NCBI GenBank assembly: GCA_963693285.1
Contig: OY848917.1
Coordinates: 6,582,118-6,646,117 of the forward strand
From: Xestospongia muta
Lineage: Eukaryota > Porifera > Demospongiae > Haplosclerida > Petrosiidae
Direction: 5' to 3'
Length of the DNA stretch: 64,000 nt
Each line of letters begins with the position of its first letter. Position 1 is the first letter of the stretch. Below the pieces are notes generated by a model. It had not been told where the DNA came from. It ran no database searches and worked only from the letters and a program-made list of their open reading frames with translations. Below, piece after piece: positions 1-12,579 of this stretch. The translations under genes and the position numbers were made by a program.

Positions 1-1023
1 TATGGACATTCATTGTTGAATGTTGTAGTCACTAAACAACCTATTCTAACTGAGTAATTTTTTCCAACAATTATATTATGGATGAAGTTGGAGTAGGTAA
101 CTTTAACAGAAGTATTTCCAACTGGTGCATCACTAAAGATAATTGCTAAACCATCAAAGACACCACCTACATTTTCATACCAATATCCATGTGATAACAG
201 TACATTAGCGGTGTATTTCCCTAGGCTAAAGATAACAGTTATACCAGCTGCAAATGCACTAATTGCTTTAGGCTCTTTAACATCGACTTGAGCTGCAATG
301 TTAATATCACTATATGGTATAAAGTTAAAATTGCCTTCTATTATTGTCTTGTTTACAACCACATGTGCTACCAATTCTTTTATTCTTTTGTCAAAATTAC
401 TAAAGTACAATATAAGTCTTGACCCACCACAACTGGGAACCACTTTTTTAGAACACTGAGCACTTCCAGATGTAGAAGTGATGTTGATATTATTAAGGAT
501 AACATTGTTATTGATATTAATTAAAAGAATAGCAAAACCATAATATTTGTTAATGTTAACACCAAACATTATAATATGGGAGGAATAACTGGCAAACAAT
601 GTAACTGACTGGCCCTCATGAAAATAGAAAGCTGTATCATTAGGATATAGAGTACTAGTTGATGGCATAGGTCCTCCACACTGTGTTATATGTACATTTT
701 CAATCATCAACCCACTAACATTATAAAAACCAAAGCCAACAGATTCATAACTATTATTATAATGTCTGCAAGTGATAATAGCAGGAGTTATTGATGCACT
801 ACGTAAAGTGATATTTGAGATATTACTCACCAAACAAAATGAATTTGAAGACAGGATGTGGTTCACATTAGGAGAGAGGAGTAGCTGAGTGTCTGTTAGA
901 AGAGGATAACCTGGATCACAGAGGTATTTGTTTAGATCACCAGGTTTTTTTTAGTAAACGAATATGAGACAGATTTAATGTTGAAGATGACACAAGTAAG
1001 AGAAACAACAGCACAAGAACCAT
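1..1023 (-). pseudogene. Copy A: 5' part of a beta-helix/multi-TM family gene, cut by the window edge and frameshifted
   Basis: The reverse strand encodes the N-terminal third of the same protein as the intact copies at 18354-22103 and 39624-43376. The start codon is the ATG at 1023, in the conserved AAGACTATGG context. A hydrophobic signal peptide follows, then the Asn/Ser-rich ectodomain, which stays open to the left edge. The T-run just after the signal peptide (about 947-954) has eight T where intact copy D has seven. This puts the signal peptide out of frame with the rest. No other break is visible in the visible part. Its promoter is intact (TATA at 1105-1117). It could be a recent pseudogene or a homopolymer sequencing error; the rest of the gene lies outside the window. 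Confidence 0.75.
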
Positions 1024-1104
1024 AGTCTTATTTGAGTATGAAAAGCTGATTAGCTTCTGAGAGTTTTGTCTTGACTCTATCTGTTTAGAAGTAAGCAGTA
1101 TCAT

Positions 1105-1117
1105 CTATTTATATAAG
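1105..1117 (-). promoter_or_regulatory. TATA box of copy A
   Basis: On the minus strand this reads CTTATATAAATAG, about 82-94 bp upstream of the ATG at 1023. The same 13-mer occurs at the same spacing upstream of copies C, D, G2 and H. Confidence 0.7.
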
Positions 1118-2390
1118 TTAGATATTATAACAAAATTAATGTCCCATGTCGTCATTTTGCAAGGAATTATCCATTATAACAGTATTTTAAGCTAACTTTG
1201 ATGTTAGTTTATATTGATGATGTAATTATCAACAGCTTATCAATAGGCCAGCTTGATAATGCAATAACGTTAAAGCCATTTTAAAATTTACATATACGCA
1301 ACAAATGGTAGAATTTAGAGTTGCATACTAATTCAACATATAGTAGTTATCACTTACCTATAATATTGACAATAGCAAGTTTTACATTGTACAACAACCA
1401 ATGATAAATTAATACTAAATGACACCCTGTATTACATGTATAGAATATAATGTATAAATGATGTTTGTCATTGTGTAGTGATCAGTTGTTAATTTTCAAA
1501 CCAAGACAGAAGAATAAATTTTTATAAATATGTCATATTACTATTGTAATTGCACCTGTGCACCTGAATTAAATCCATGTTTATTTTAAAGCAAACAATG
1601 TAAGAATAGACTACATATAGAGAACACTTACATTGTAATTATTTATTACTTGACAACTCTTACTGGTTGTCATTCAATGTTGTTGATGTTTCTGACTTTA
1701 TTGTTAACAGACATTATCACAAGTAAACGTACTGTGTTTTAATAGAAGAAAGGTAATAACTGCCAGTTAATCAATGCTTCATGATGTTTTGAATAATGAA
1801 ACAAATATAACTACTAGTGAACAGAATATATATCTTGACTTACAGCAATCAAGTAGTGCTTTATATGTAGTGTTGGGCCTGTTGCAAGAGGATCGCTCTT
1901 TATGCATTACAAATGACGGCCTCAAAACAGATTTTAATAAGACGTACATCTTTTAGAGTTATCAAAATAAAATATAAATCTTTCTTAGTTGCATAAAGCC
2001 TTATTAGTAACATTTTGGTTACACATAATTTTGTAATGATTGACTCCAGGGAAAAATAGAGTGGTATACTTCAACTAAAATACTTGTTGGGATTTTTAAA
2101 ATTTGTTTAAACAGGAACATTTTTGAAATCTATTATTCTGTGACAATCAATGAGTCTGCTGATCATCTTGAAAGTTTGTCTTGATCAATCTGGTTACTTA
2201 GTGACAAAAGTGTAAACATTGATGGTTTGATTTTATGAGTACTGTGAGAGTTGGTGGATTCTTGGTCAGATCTGTATTATAGATATGAGGAGTCAATTGT
2301 AGAATACATTTGTGGAGTCATAATTAAGCTTAGAGCCAACAATAGAGTGTTGAAATGGAGGATAACATTGTCTCCATCAATGTATTATAC
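1118..2390. other. Duplicated intergenic 5' flank of copy A
   Basis: No convincing gene. The first ~300 bases are the proximal upstream region shared by all family copies (the TGTCCATTAT and ATTTTAAGC blocks). The rest is AT-rich and matches 36691-37965 almost base for base at an offset of 35,573. A 60-codon open frame at 1774-1956 is repeated at 37347-37529, but this follows from the duplication and is not evidence of coding. Confidence 0.6.
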
Positions 2391-2391
2391 T

Positions 2392-2830
2392 TACTTGTTT
2401 TGATGTAATTAGTACTATCAAAATATATAAGTTAGCTAAATATTACAACAAAAGTTCCATGACAATATATTGTAAAACAACTGTCCATTATGACAATATT
2501 TTAAGCAAATTTAAATGTCATTTTATATTAAGTATGTAAACTTAACAGTTTGTCAACATGATAACATGTTAGTACAATAACGTTAGACCCATTTGGAAGT
2601 GTACACAAACAGTTGTTACATGTTGTTTACTGATTATTCTATGCTATTTCAGAATATTCCACACAACAATACACAGAATATACAGTTAAATCTAATAATT
2701 AAACCTAATAGTACAAAGTGTACAACTATAAAGATTAAGTGGAATTGGAAAACAACAAAAACGTCTAGTGATGTGTATAACATTCTAGCAGTCTCTACTA
2801 ATCTACCAAAATGATTAGCTATTCATTTAT
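2392..2830 (-). promoter_or_regulatory. Promoter-like module without a gene (upstream of A)
   Basis: This block resembles the proximal promoter of the family: a TATA-like ATATATAAG (rev. CTTATATAT, near 2424-2432), then the CTGTCCATTAT, ATTTTAAGC, CAACATG and ACAATAACGTTAGA blocks in the same order. The sequence it would transcribe to the left is intergenic. It ends with a heat-shock-element-like motif at 2647-2659 in which the first box is TTT instead of TTC. It may be a duplicated or orphan promoter. Activity is not shown. Confidence 0.45.
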
Positions 2831-4048
2831 TAGGTTCACTATGGCTATTGGTATGGCCGTATTACTACATCTGCAATATAATACTATTCTAAACATGAAA
2901 ATAATTTATTCTTACATTCTCATTTCTTTTGTTATCATCATCCCTGCTATCTCCACTCCTCAAGATGCATATGTCATGCGTAAACCACACCTTCGGTGAA
3001 AGAAAAAATGCCTGGTAACTACTACTTCCCATACGTGTAATTATTGTAATTTTTGCAAAATGACGAATCAATAGGCAGGGTTTATATTGATGACGTTTTG
3101 TTTACTACACTAGTTTAGGCTTGGCTTTAAACAGTGGAGTTTGTCGTTTTTACAGAGATTTAGTACAAGCAAATGGAGCAATATGCTTGTTCAGTGCAAT
3201 TGCAATTGGGATCACAAATAACTCCTTCATAAAATCAATATAAAATATAAAAGTGATTTCCAAAATTGTATGCATTGTATAGAATTGTCACTTCTATTCA
3301 AAATGTGTGGACTGTGTACTAACTACACTCTGAATGATATATTTTTTGCAAAATGGTTTGTATTGACAATACTTTCACAACACTTACCATCTACATGTTC
3401 TAACAAGAAATTAATAATGAATATTATTAAAACTTAACTAAGGATGGCTGAACCATAGATAGCATCTACTGGTATGCTTGTACTCAATGTACTGTGATTG
3501 GTAGGCAGCACTTGAACATATTTTTCACTTTATACAGCCAAAATTTTGATAAATTATTATGTATGGCTTGTATAAATTTAACTTATTCATCATTAGTTGC
3601 CAGCTATCTAAAGAGGAAATCAGAAGCTGTTCCCAGCTACCTATATAGACAGTGTCAAATTAAACTCTTTATGGCAACTGTTATAAACGTTTATATTAGC
3701 TTTTGCTAGTAAAACTATTACTTTTTTTAATAATATGTCAGAACTCACATTATTCAAATTGGTTGTTTGTTTCATGTGGTAAGAAGATTGAAATGTATGT
3801 ATACATCATATTCAAAATTGTTATATTAATATGTCAAAAGATAACCAAAACATGTATTTATTAACAATTAAATCAAATGCTATAAACAAAAAAACAACAC
3901 AATGAACAAAGGTATCATTTTTGTAAAATGTACTTAGTTAACTACCAATAATGATAACACAAACACTTTATTTCTAGCAAGTAAAATATAAAAAGGATCT
4001 TAATCATTTGATATAACCTTCTCTATTTAAATCATTTCAAATCTCCAG
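2831..4048. other. Intergenic region including the 3' flank of copy B
   Basis: No gene recognised. It is nearly identical to 38404-39623. The last ~250 bases are the 3' flank conserved among family members, including an AATAAA-type polyadenylation signal on the minus strand at 3967-3972, about 80 bp past the stop codon of copy B. Short open frames here (2811-2999, 3494-3709) lack coding signatures. Confidence 0.5.
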
Positions 4049-7000
4049 TTACCATTCTTCATATTGAAAAGTGTCATCATCTCTTAGCAGTGGCATCAGA
4101 TCTTTTTGTGATCTAGCTTTGTTCTTTTTGACTATTTTCTTGATCCATTTCCAGTTGTCATTATTTAAAAGACAATGTGTGCACTTTCTAATACAATGAA
4201 AACGACTCATTGATAAATAACTATGATATAACAAGATGACAAAGAATGTGACAAAGCTGAGAACAATCATAATTGCTGTTACTATTGTCGTAGTAGTCTC
4301 TGATGAGCTGTAGGCGAGATATGTAACAAAATGAACCACAAGAAGTACCATAAACCACAAGTCTAGTGTATTTAAGATCCTACTCTTAAATGGTAAGAAC
4401 ACATCTCCTGCAAAAGTAAATGACCCCAATATAATAAGTGACAATAAAATCTGTAGAGTCATGTTACTACCTTGAAGAACGGCATTTACAATGTAGACAA
4501 GAGACATAACTATTAACCTTAAACCAAACCAGTATCTTAAATTGTCTTTGTAAGGTCCATGAATAGCATCAATAAATGGACGAAAATATCTGGCAATGAA
4601 ACGACTTCTTAACATTTTAACTCCAAACAATCCAACTAATGTAAAAGGTATAATAAAAACGAAGAGCATTGTTATGCTAACACACACTAGTGCAATATGG
4701 AAAGGATTCTGACCATAATGGACACTGCCATCACTAAACCAAACCAATAGTGTACCAGAACTATTAGTGCTATTAAAATGGATATATGCTGGTGTAAGTA
4801 TAAGCAATGATATAGATAAAAGATCTGAGTAGGAGATGTACATTAATGTTACAAGTACTTGTACAGAGGACCCAACAATAAGGTTAGCAATCCTGGTTGA
4901 ACACCGACTTAAAAGAACAATGACAGCAACCATTATGCAAAAATAAAATGGGAAAAAGTATGTTATAGCAGTCTTCTCTAGCTCATTAAGATCATTTGTT
5001 ATACACACAGGTATATTCCATTGATATTTGATGGAAGTAAGAATATACACCACATATTGTAAATATGTGTTTTTGATATCCATTTCAGAAGATGGTATAG
5101 CATATGGCCATATAATATTTAGCCAAAATATAAAGCCTCCAAGTGTACCCAAGTCGATTGTCAATCTCAAACTAAACAACACTAATACATACACTATACC
5201 ACCTAGTATACCAAATGATATAGCAAATACAGAATGTAGTGTATTAGAACATTGGTAACAATCAGTACTCCCTAAGACAATACTGTAGCCATCTTTACAC
5301 TGACCACATAGCCATCCCATACGATTCCCTCTACATATAATATCAGACTGTGTTATATAAATAGTTGTATTTGGTAGACAGTATCCAGGAGGACAGTGTT
5401 CGGTATAGCCGACATTTGTTCCGTTATCCACCACACCAAGCCATGATTGAGATGGAATATTAATTGTTGATGTATCAATGTTACATTGTGTGATTCCATA
5501 CTGTTTTAGAAATGAACTACATACACATGGTTTGCTGTCACTACTGTATATAAATCCTGGTGGACAACGTTTTGAAATAAGTTTAACTTTTGTTGTAGGA
5601 ATATATCCTAAGACCTCAAAGTGTAAATACATTACACCATCAATTCTTTCTGAAAATATTGTAAAATGTAGAGATGTACAATGGTTGCTATAGACAGTTT
5701 GAATTTGTTGTGCAACTGGTAGCAGATATATTTTGTTTCCTTTGACAATGTACGATAATGGTCGTCTAATTTCCAACGGTTAATAAATGTAGTCAACCTG
5801 GTAAAAATTTGAGCATAAGTTGGAATATGATTCAGATCATAAGCTTGTAGACCAATTGTTATGGTTTCACCAGGATACACTTTGATCTGGTCAGTATTAT
5901 TATTACTCTTATTGACATTACAACGATAAGTGTTAACAGCTACTGAAGATATTTCATAAAGTCTATTATTGTCTTTTGTTTCAAAGTGAAACAACGTTTG
6001 ATATATATAACTAGAATTTACTTCTTTTAAGTATAACTGTTGACAGTCATACAATGGAGACATGAAGATAAAATTTCCAGCCAATTTAGCGGTGTTGTTT
6101 TTAAAAACCATTTTAGCATTTATTTGGGAAATGTTATGACTTACTACTTGAATAGCACATAGTGGGTTGGTCATCGGGATATTTCTATCCACATGTGAGT
6201 AAATTGCACCACCATAATAAGATGCATGATTATTAACAAAAGATGCAGTAGTTGATTCATGAATAAAGAGATGAGATAATGAATCAAGTCGAATAGCAGC
6301 TCCATGACTAGCTTTGTTGTTAAGAAAGTATAAAGACCCATTCAAATGAATGTCACTGTTGTATGCTTGTATAACTGAGCCTGTTATGTTTATGAAAACA
6401 TTACTTTCTCCATTAATGAAAACAGATTTTGTATTGACAAAAACCAATTTACCAGAATTTAGAGCTGTGCTTACAAAATTCATCCAAAAACGCCGATTCA
6501 AGTGAAGAGATTGCAAAACAAGCTCTTAATTTTTGTGCCTTGTTGATTCTGAGAGTATAAATGGATTTCTTATTCCTATGTAACTTTGAGTATAATGTAA
6601 ATGATCTAGGTGTATTCTGAGATTAATAGACTCAGTAGTTGAGGTAATAATATGAAGAATTGAATGATTATATTGATTTGAAGTAATCAAAGAGTTAAAG
6701 TCATCATCAGTAAAATAATATCCATCATGTGGGTCATAAACATTGCTGTTTGAAATAGTTAATATATCCCATAATGCACGATAGGAACTTTTGTTATTGA
6801 AAGTTGTAGTGGCTAAGCAACCTATTCTAAACGTGTCACGTTTGCCTTGAATGATATTATGCTCAAAGTGGGAGCTAGTAACTGCAACAGAAGTATTTCC
6901 AACTGGTGCATCACTAAAGATAATTGCTAAACCATCAAAGACACCACCTAAATCTTCATCCCAATATCCATGTGATAACAGTACATTAGCGGTGTACTTT

Positions 7001-7804
7001 CCTAGGCTAAAGATAACAGTTATACCAGCTGCAAATGCACTAATTGCTTTAGGTTCTTTAGCATGGACTTGAGCTGCAATGTTAATATCAGCATATGGTA
7101 CAAAATTGTAATTACCTTCTATTACTGTCTTGTTTACAAGCACATATGCTTCTAATTCTCCTACTCTTTTGTCAAAATTACTAAAGTATACTATAAGTCC
7201 TGATCCACCACAACGAGTAAGTACTTTTTTAGAACACTGACCACTACCAGATGTAGAAGTGATGTTGATATTTGTTAAGGGTAATATTGTTATTGATATT
7301 AATTAAAAGAATAGCGAAACCATAATAGTTGTTAATGTTAACTCCAAACATCATGATATAAGAGGAATAACTGACAAACAATGTAACTGACTGACCCTCA
7401 TGAAAATAGAAAGCAGTATCATTAGGATATAGAGTACTAGTTGATGGCATAGGTCCTCCACACTGTGTTATATGTACATTTTCAATCATCAACCCACTAA
7501 CATTATAAAAACCAAAGCCAACAGATTCATAACTATTATTATAATGTCTGCAAGTGATAATAGCAGGAGTTATTGATGTACTACGTAAAGTGATATTTGA
7601 GATATTACTCACCAAACAAAATGAACTTGAGGACAGAGTGTGGTTCACATTAGGAGAGAGGAGTAGCTGAGTGTCTGTTAGAAGAGGATGATCTGGATCA
7701 CAGAGGTATTTGTTTAGATCACCAGGTTTTTTTAGTAAATGAATATGAGACAGATTTAATGGTGAACAGGACACAAGAAAGAGAAACAACAGCGCAAGAA
7801 CCAT
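4049..7804 (-). pseudogene. Copy B: full-length beta-helix/multi-TM family pseudogene
   Basis: All domains of the ~1250-aa protein are present: ATG at 7804, signal peptide, ectodomain, Cys-rich module with the WLCGQC core, 8-9 membrane segments and the C-terminal QYEEW. Compared with intact copy D there are three lesions: a 1-bp insertion near 7275, a Leu codon turned into a stop (TTA to TAA) near 6526, and a 2-bp insertion near 5735. The two insertions together restore the frame, so the last 575 codons are open again. The total length is 3756 bp against 3753 bp in D. The TATA-containing segment present upstream of other copies is missing here. Broken frame plus lost promoter make it a pseudogene, and a young one, since the rest is close to D. 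Confidence 0.85.
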
Positions 7805-8795
7805 AGTCTTATTCGTGCTGGACTATTTGAGTATGAAGAGCTGAATAGCTTCTGATACCCTTGTCTTGTGTTTATCTGTCATTAGAGAAGCTTGATAATA
7901 CAATAACATGAAAGTCATTTTGAAACGTATATATACACAACAAACAGTAGAATCAATACTATACATACAAATTTAACACAAATATAATAGTTGTCACTTA
8001 CATATAATAATGGCAATTATTACATTGTATAACAACTAAATAATTGAAGACACATAACAGCAATCAAATGTATATCAATGATAAGTTTATATTGAATGTC
8101 ATCCTGTATTGCATGTATAGAATATCATTTTTATTGTAAAGTGATCATTTATTAATTTTCAAACCAAGAAAGAGGAACAAGAGAAATTTATTATAAACCT
8201 GTCATATAACTATTGTAAGTACACATCTGCACATAAATTAAATCCATGTTTATTTTAGTATCAAAACTATAACAGATTACATCTACAGAACACTTAGATC
8301 ATAATCATTTATTACTTGGCAATTCTTCCAGTTTATCATTCAATATTGTTGATGTTTTTAACTTAATTGTTAACAGACATTATCATAAGTAAACATACTA
8401 TATTTTCATAGAAGAAAGGTAAACTGTCAATAAATCAATAGAGTGGTGTTTATTCAACTAAAATATTTGTTGGAATTTTTAAAATTTGTTCAAACAGAAA
8501 TGTTTACTTTAAAACTATAAATTTGTGACAGTGTATAACAAATAGTCTGGTGGATCCTCCTGAGAGTTCCTCTTGATCAAACTGGTTACTTCTTAATAAA
8601 TAACAAAAGTGGAAACATTGATGGTTTGGTCTTATGAGTACTATGAGAGTTGGGGGATTCTTGGTCAGATCTATATTATAGATATGAGGATAACATCATG
8701 TCAATTGTAGAATATGTTTGTGGAGTATTGTCATTATAAAACTCAGAGGCAACATTAGAGTGTCTAAATGGAGGAAAACATTGTCTCAATCAATG
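7805..8795. other. 5' flank of copy B, lacking the core promoter
   Basis: The leader sequence directly upstream of the ATG is conserved, but around 7873 it jumps to sequence that elsewhere lies more than 100 bp upstream of the TATA box, so the TATA element and nearby blocks are deleted. The rest is the standard AT-rich upstream flank. The reverse complement of this stretch recurs at about 57.1-58.06 kb. No gene seen. Confidence 0.55.
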
Positions 8796-9235
8796 TCTTG
8801 TGCTCATTTGTTTGGTATAAGTAGTACCATATAGGTATATCAGTTAGCTGTTACAACAAAAGTCCCATGACAGTATTTTGCAAACAACTGTCCATTATCA
8901 CAGTATTTTAAGCAAATTTTTGATGTTATTTTGTATTAAGAATGTAAATATTAACAGCTTGTCAACATGATAACATGTTAGTACAATAACGTTAGACCCA
9001 TTTGAAAGTGTACACAATCAGTAGTTACATGTTGTTTACTGATAATTCTATGCTATTCCAGAATATTCCACACAACAATACACAGGATATACAGTTAAAC
9101 CTAATATATACAATTAAACCTAATAGTACAATGTGTACAATTATAAAATATTAAGTGGAAACAACAAAAAAAATCTAAAATATTCTGAGAATTCTAGGCA
9201 TCTCTACTAGTCTGCTATATTCTTGTACAACTGAT
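8796..9235 (-). promoter_or_regulatory. Promoter-like module without a gene, with perfect HSE
   Basis: Same block order as the module at 2392-2830. The TATA-like core is degenerate here (ATAGGTATAT). The distal end holds a perfect three-box heat-shock-type motif TTCCAGAATATTC at 9056-9068. Confidence 0.4.
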
Positions 9236-9309
9236 GACCAATAGCATAGTGCTAGTCTGAAGGGCAAAAACAAACAAACAACAATCAGACATTATTATAA
9301 ATAAATAAG

Positions 9310-9429
<120 letters not shown>

Positions 9430-9639
9430 CTGTAGATATATATATTTAAAAAATTAATTAGCTATTAAACTACTTATTTAGAGGAAGACATTTGATTTTA
9501 AAGTTTTATGGCCTTACTTCTAATTTTGCGATAACATTCAATTCCAAAGATAAAAATAGCTTGTTCTTACTTTCATACACATCTCTTATGTCTCTGCTGT
9601 AAGTAATATCGTCTTATATCAGCTAGGCATTATGACAAA

Positions 9640-10020
9640 TGACCGAGTGCAGGATTTTGTAAACAACTGTCCATTATGACAGTATTTTAAGCAAATTTTT
9701 GATGTTATTGTGTATTAAGGATGTAAACTTTAACTAACAGTTTGTCAACAGGCTAACATGTTAGTAAAATAACATCAGAGCCTTTTGGAGGTTTACACAA
9801 TCAGTAGTTAGATGTTGTTTAGTGATAATCTACTCTATTCCAGAATATTCCACACAACAATACACAGGATATAGTTAAACCTAATATATACAATTAAACC
9901 TAATAGTACAAAGTGTATAATTATAAAAAATTAAGTGGAATACACAAAATGTCTAAATAGTTGTGGAACATTCTAGCAGTCTCTACTATCTAGTCTGCCA
10001 CATTTTTTAGCTTTTAAACA
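9640..10020 (-). promoter_or_regulatory. Second tandem copy of the promoter-like module
   Basis: It repeats the 8868-9235 block (CTGTCCATTAT, ATTTTAAGC, TAACATGTTAGTA and later blocks) about 780 bp further on. It has its own perfect HSE-like motif at 9838-9850. The TATA-like core is not convincing. Confidence 0.4.
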
Positions 10021-10029
10021 CATATGCCC

Positions 10030-10400
10030 CCTTAATATTTCAAGTTCACTATGGCTATTTGTATGGTCTTATTACTACATCTGCAATATAATACAAATTT
10101 CAAAGATGTAATAACGTATTCTTACTCTTATCTCTCTTGTCATCATCATCCTTGCTATATCCACTCCTATCAAGATGCATATGTCATGCATAGACCACAT
10201 CTATTTTATTTTTAGAGGAAAAGTTTTGATTGTGAAATTTTGTGATCTTTCTACTACTTATGAAATAAAATACAAAGATGAAAATAACTTGTTCTTACTT
10301 TCATATGCATCGCTCTTATCTCCACTCCTTCAATAGTTATGTTAAACCACGCCTCTTTAGAGGAAGAATATCAATTCCAAAGTTTCTTGGGGGTAAATTA
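10030..10400. repeat. Tandem ~150-bp flank repeat
   Basis: Two degenerate units each contain a run like AATACAAAGATGAAAATAA, a TCTCCACTCC block, an AGATGCATATGTCATG or related block, AAACCAC and GAGGAAGA. The same units recur at 23.56-23.94 kb and 45.05-45.42 kb and, inverted, near 56.35-56.65 kb. No coding signal seen. From 10400 to 10740 nothing is recognised apart from a CT-rich stretch near 10500. Confidence 0.5.
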
Positions 10401-10749
10401 TATATTCACGTCCTTGTTATTTCGCGTTTCTTTAATTTATAAGCTTTGCGCTATAGGTAAGCAGGTTTAGTTTCTTTAGATTATGTTATTTCTCTTCTTC
10501 TCTCTCTTTCGTTCTCTCTCTTGTAAATGTAATACTATAGGCTGTAGTAACTAGTGCTAAAATTATATGACCAAAACAGTATCTATGAGTAAAACATAAA
10601 CCTGCTCTCTTGGAAAATTTTAATACCTCAAAACATGAACAACTGTAAACTTTGGATAACTTTGCTGCTTACATTATTGCAACACTGATAATAAGACCGT
10701 ATATCAAATACTGTTTTTCTGACAAAATATATGGACACCTACAAATGGC

Positions 10750-11477
10750 TATATTATTCTTTTCACAAAATAATGTTCTTATGTTCTGATTGTATTGAGT
10801 TGAGATTGTACACAATAATTAAACCACTAGCCTCCTTCCCATTGTGTGGCACATTAATGATCAGCATTATCGTTGTCATTATATTTAGTAGTGGAGAATT
10901 TCTTACCATTGAGATAATCCCAATTATTTCCATCTCTAACTAGTCCATCTCCAGCAGTATTAGAGTATTCTCCTTCACTAAATGTGTACGCAGTAGAACT
11001 CTCTCTGATACTAAATGTAGATTACTGGACATAAGCTGTGTTACTTTCAGTGTCGCCTGCATATCAATCCACTTCAAAGTCTTTGATCCATTTGGTGTAA
11101 GATGATATACTTTACTCAATCCTTGTCAAACCTCTCCACTAAGGTCATCAAAACCTTCCTCATAGTCAATTCATTTATGATAAAAGTTAATAGATTCATC
11201 TTGTCTCCACTAAACAATAGTCCATCCTATCAGAGCTAATAATATATATACCATTAGTAGTATTACCTGACTCTAATTATTCCTTACAATCTTTTAGTAG
11301 ACCTGACAAATGTAGATTTAAACATAAAGACAATAGATACAGGTACATGTGCAGCAAACTTATTTTTAGAGAGGATTCATGTTGTTAAGTGTTACAGTCA
11401 TCCTTACAGTGAGATGATCCCTGTCCTACACTAATAATATCTAGAGTTAGTAACACTAAAAACAAGAAAACTACCAT
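10750..11477 (-). pseudogene. Fibrinogen-like (FReD) secreted lectin pseudogene 1
   Basis: The minus strand starts at 11477 with a strong signal peptide (MVVFLFLVLLTLDIISVGQG). A Cys-containing linker follows, then residues typical of a ficolin/tenascin-type fibrinogen C-terminal domain: SGNTTNGIY, RQDES.NFY, DYEEGFDDLSGE, then AGDGL, NGKKFST and CATQWEGG.WFNYC. The domain normally binds glycans or acetylated ligands outside the cell. The frame is broken by several stops and shifts. One stop replaces the first Trp of the GGWW(F/Y)N.C motif (TAG at 10829-10827). The 3' end of the domain is lost. Identification rests on motif order recalled from the family. It lies between family copy B and gypsy element 1. 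Confidence 0.7.
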
Positions 11478-11728
11478 TGTAGCTAGCTTATTGATCGATT
11501 ACTAACTGTTTAAAACTGAAGTATTTCTATTATTACATTATGTTAGTATTTCACTGTTATATAATGTATCACGTTAAACTATAATCATATTAAGTGGTAT
11601 GTACAAGTTTAATAGATCATTACCTACTGATCAGTAACCTTATTGAATTAAAGATTAATGTTCTGGTAAACAATTAACCATGATATATCAAATTAGTAGT
11701 TAGCAAGCAGGGTTATTCTCAAGGTTGA

Positions 11729-11850
11729 ATAGATTGATAGATGATTGAAGATGAATGGATGTATAGATGAATGAAAATATGGATGTTTGCATAGATGAAC
11801 AGATGTATGAAAGAATGGATGAAAAAAATAGACAGATGAATGTATGGAGT
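11729..11850. repeat. Degenerate GATGAATG-type microsatellite
   Basis: Repeated variants of GATGAATG, GATGGAT and ATAGATGAAT on the plus strand. The 75-codon minus-strand frame here is a translation of the repeat and not a gene. Confidence 0.75.
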
Positions 11851-12034
11851 CAATAATAACATTTATTGATCTTATTTCTTTTACACACATATACACAGAT
11901 ATAGTATGATCAGGAGTCAAGTCAATTCTTCACAAAGTGTGATAATGTTATTACAACACATTAATAAGCAGTTTATTAACTATTAAAATTGTTGAAACTG
12001 TGTTATAATTATTGTTTACGCAATAAACTTTTAA

Positions 12035-12579
12035 CTAAACCATTATATTAGGTAACATTAATAAACAGCAGTATCTGTAGTAGCTAGTTGTGATCATTTT
12101 AGTAAATATGATAGGGTCATATTCTTTCCATGGCAACCAATGAATTGAATAATAATGATCCAATAAACTATCATTATAAAGACCATTTAGAATAGAACCT
12201 TCTGGATAACAACTACGAAACCACTAACCACTTTTGAAAGATATAACACTGTTACCACCATCAATACTATTATCTTCTTTGTTTGTAAACTTTATTCCAA
12301 TATGTATGTACTCTCATACCATCTGAAACATTACCTGAATAACCAGGAGTTGGTTCATTGCATTGCTTCCAACACTAAAACATGAGTTTTTAGTGAATGC
12401 CTTCTCTTAATCAAAGCATTTCAAGTCTGCTTGAAGTGTATTTGAAGATGAAATAATAGTCAGACAATGTACTTTACCAAATCCTAGCCAAAATATTCTA
12501 ATAAGGTTATCAAAACCTTTCTGATAGTCAGTCCAATTAGATAAAAGTCAATAAATCCATCTTGTCTCCTCTGAAACAT
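12035..12579 (-). pseudogene. Fibrinogen-like (FReD) pseudogene 2
   Basis: The minus-strand translation opens with FQRRQDGFIDFYLNWTDYQK and FWLG, hallmarks of the fibrinogen C-terminal domain. After a decayed middle it resumes with GIKFTNKEDNS, a broken GGWW(F)R.C motif, the PEG...LNGLY block, and the domain end YYSIHWLPWKEY. It carries more than one frameshift, and a TAG at 12226-12224 sits at the same Trp codon as in pseudogene 1. No signal peptide is seen just upstream, so it is truncated at the 5' side. It may be the other half of a tandem pair with the copy at 10750-11477. Confidence 0.7.

Noticed and set aside
1774..1956. 60-codon open frame repeated at 37347-37529
   Set aside because: It lies in a recent segmental duplication. 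No domain, no promoter placement, and conservation no greater than in the flanking noncoding DNA.
5028..5258. 76-codon open frames antisense to the Cys-rich/first-helix region, recurring at 19333-19563 and 40603-40833 (also 62433-62624)
   Set aside because: They are mirror frames of a strongly conserved coding region. Their conservation follows from the sense strand.
5632..7804. Splitting copy B into several separate genes or calling the gaps introns
   Set aside because: The gaps are 1-2 bp indels and a point stop relative to copy D, with no splice signals. One pseudogene explains them.
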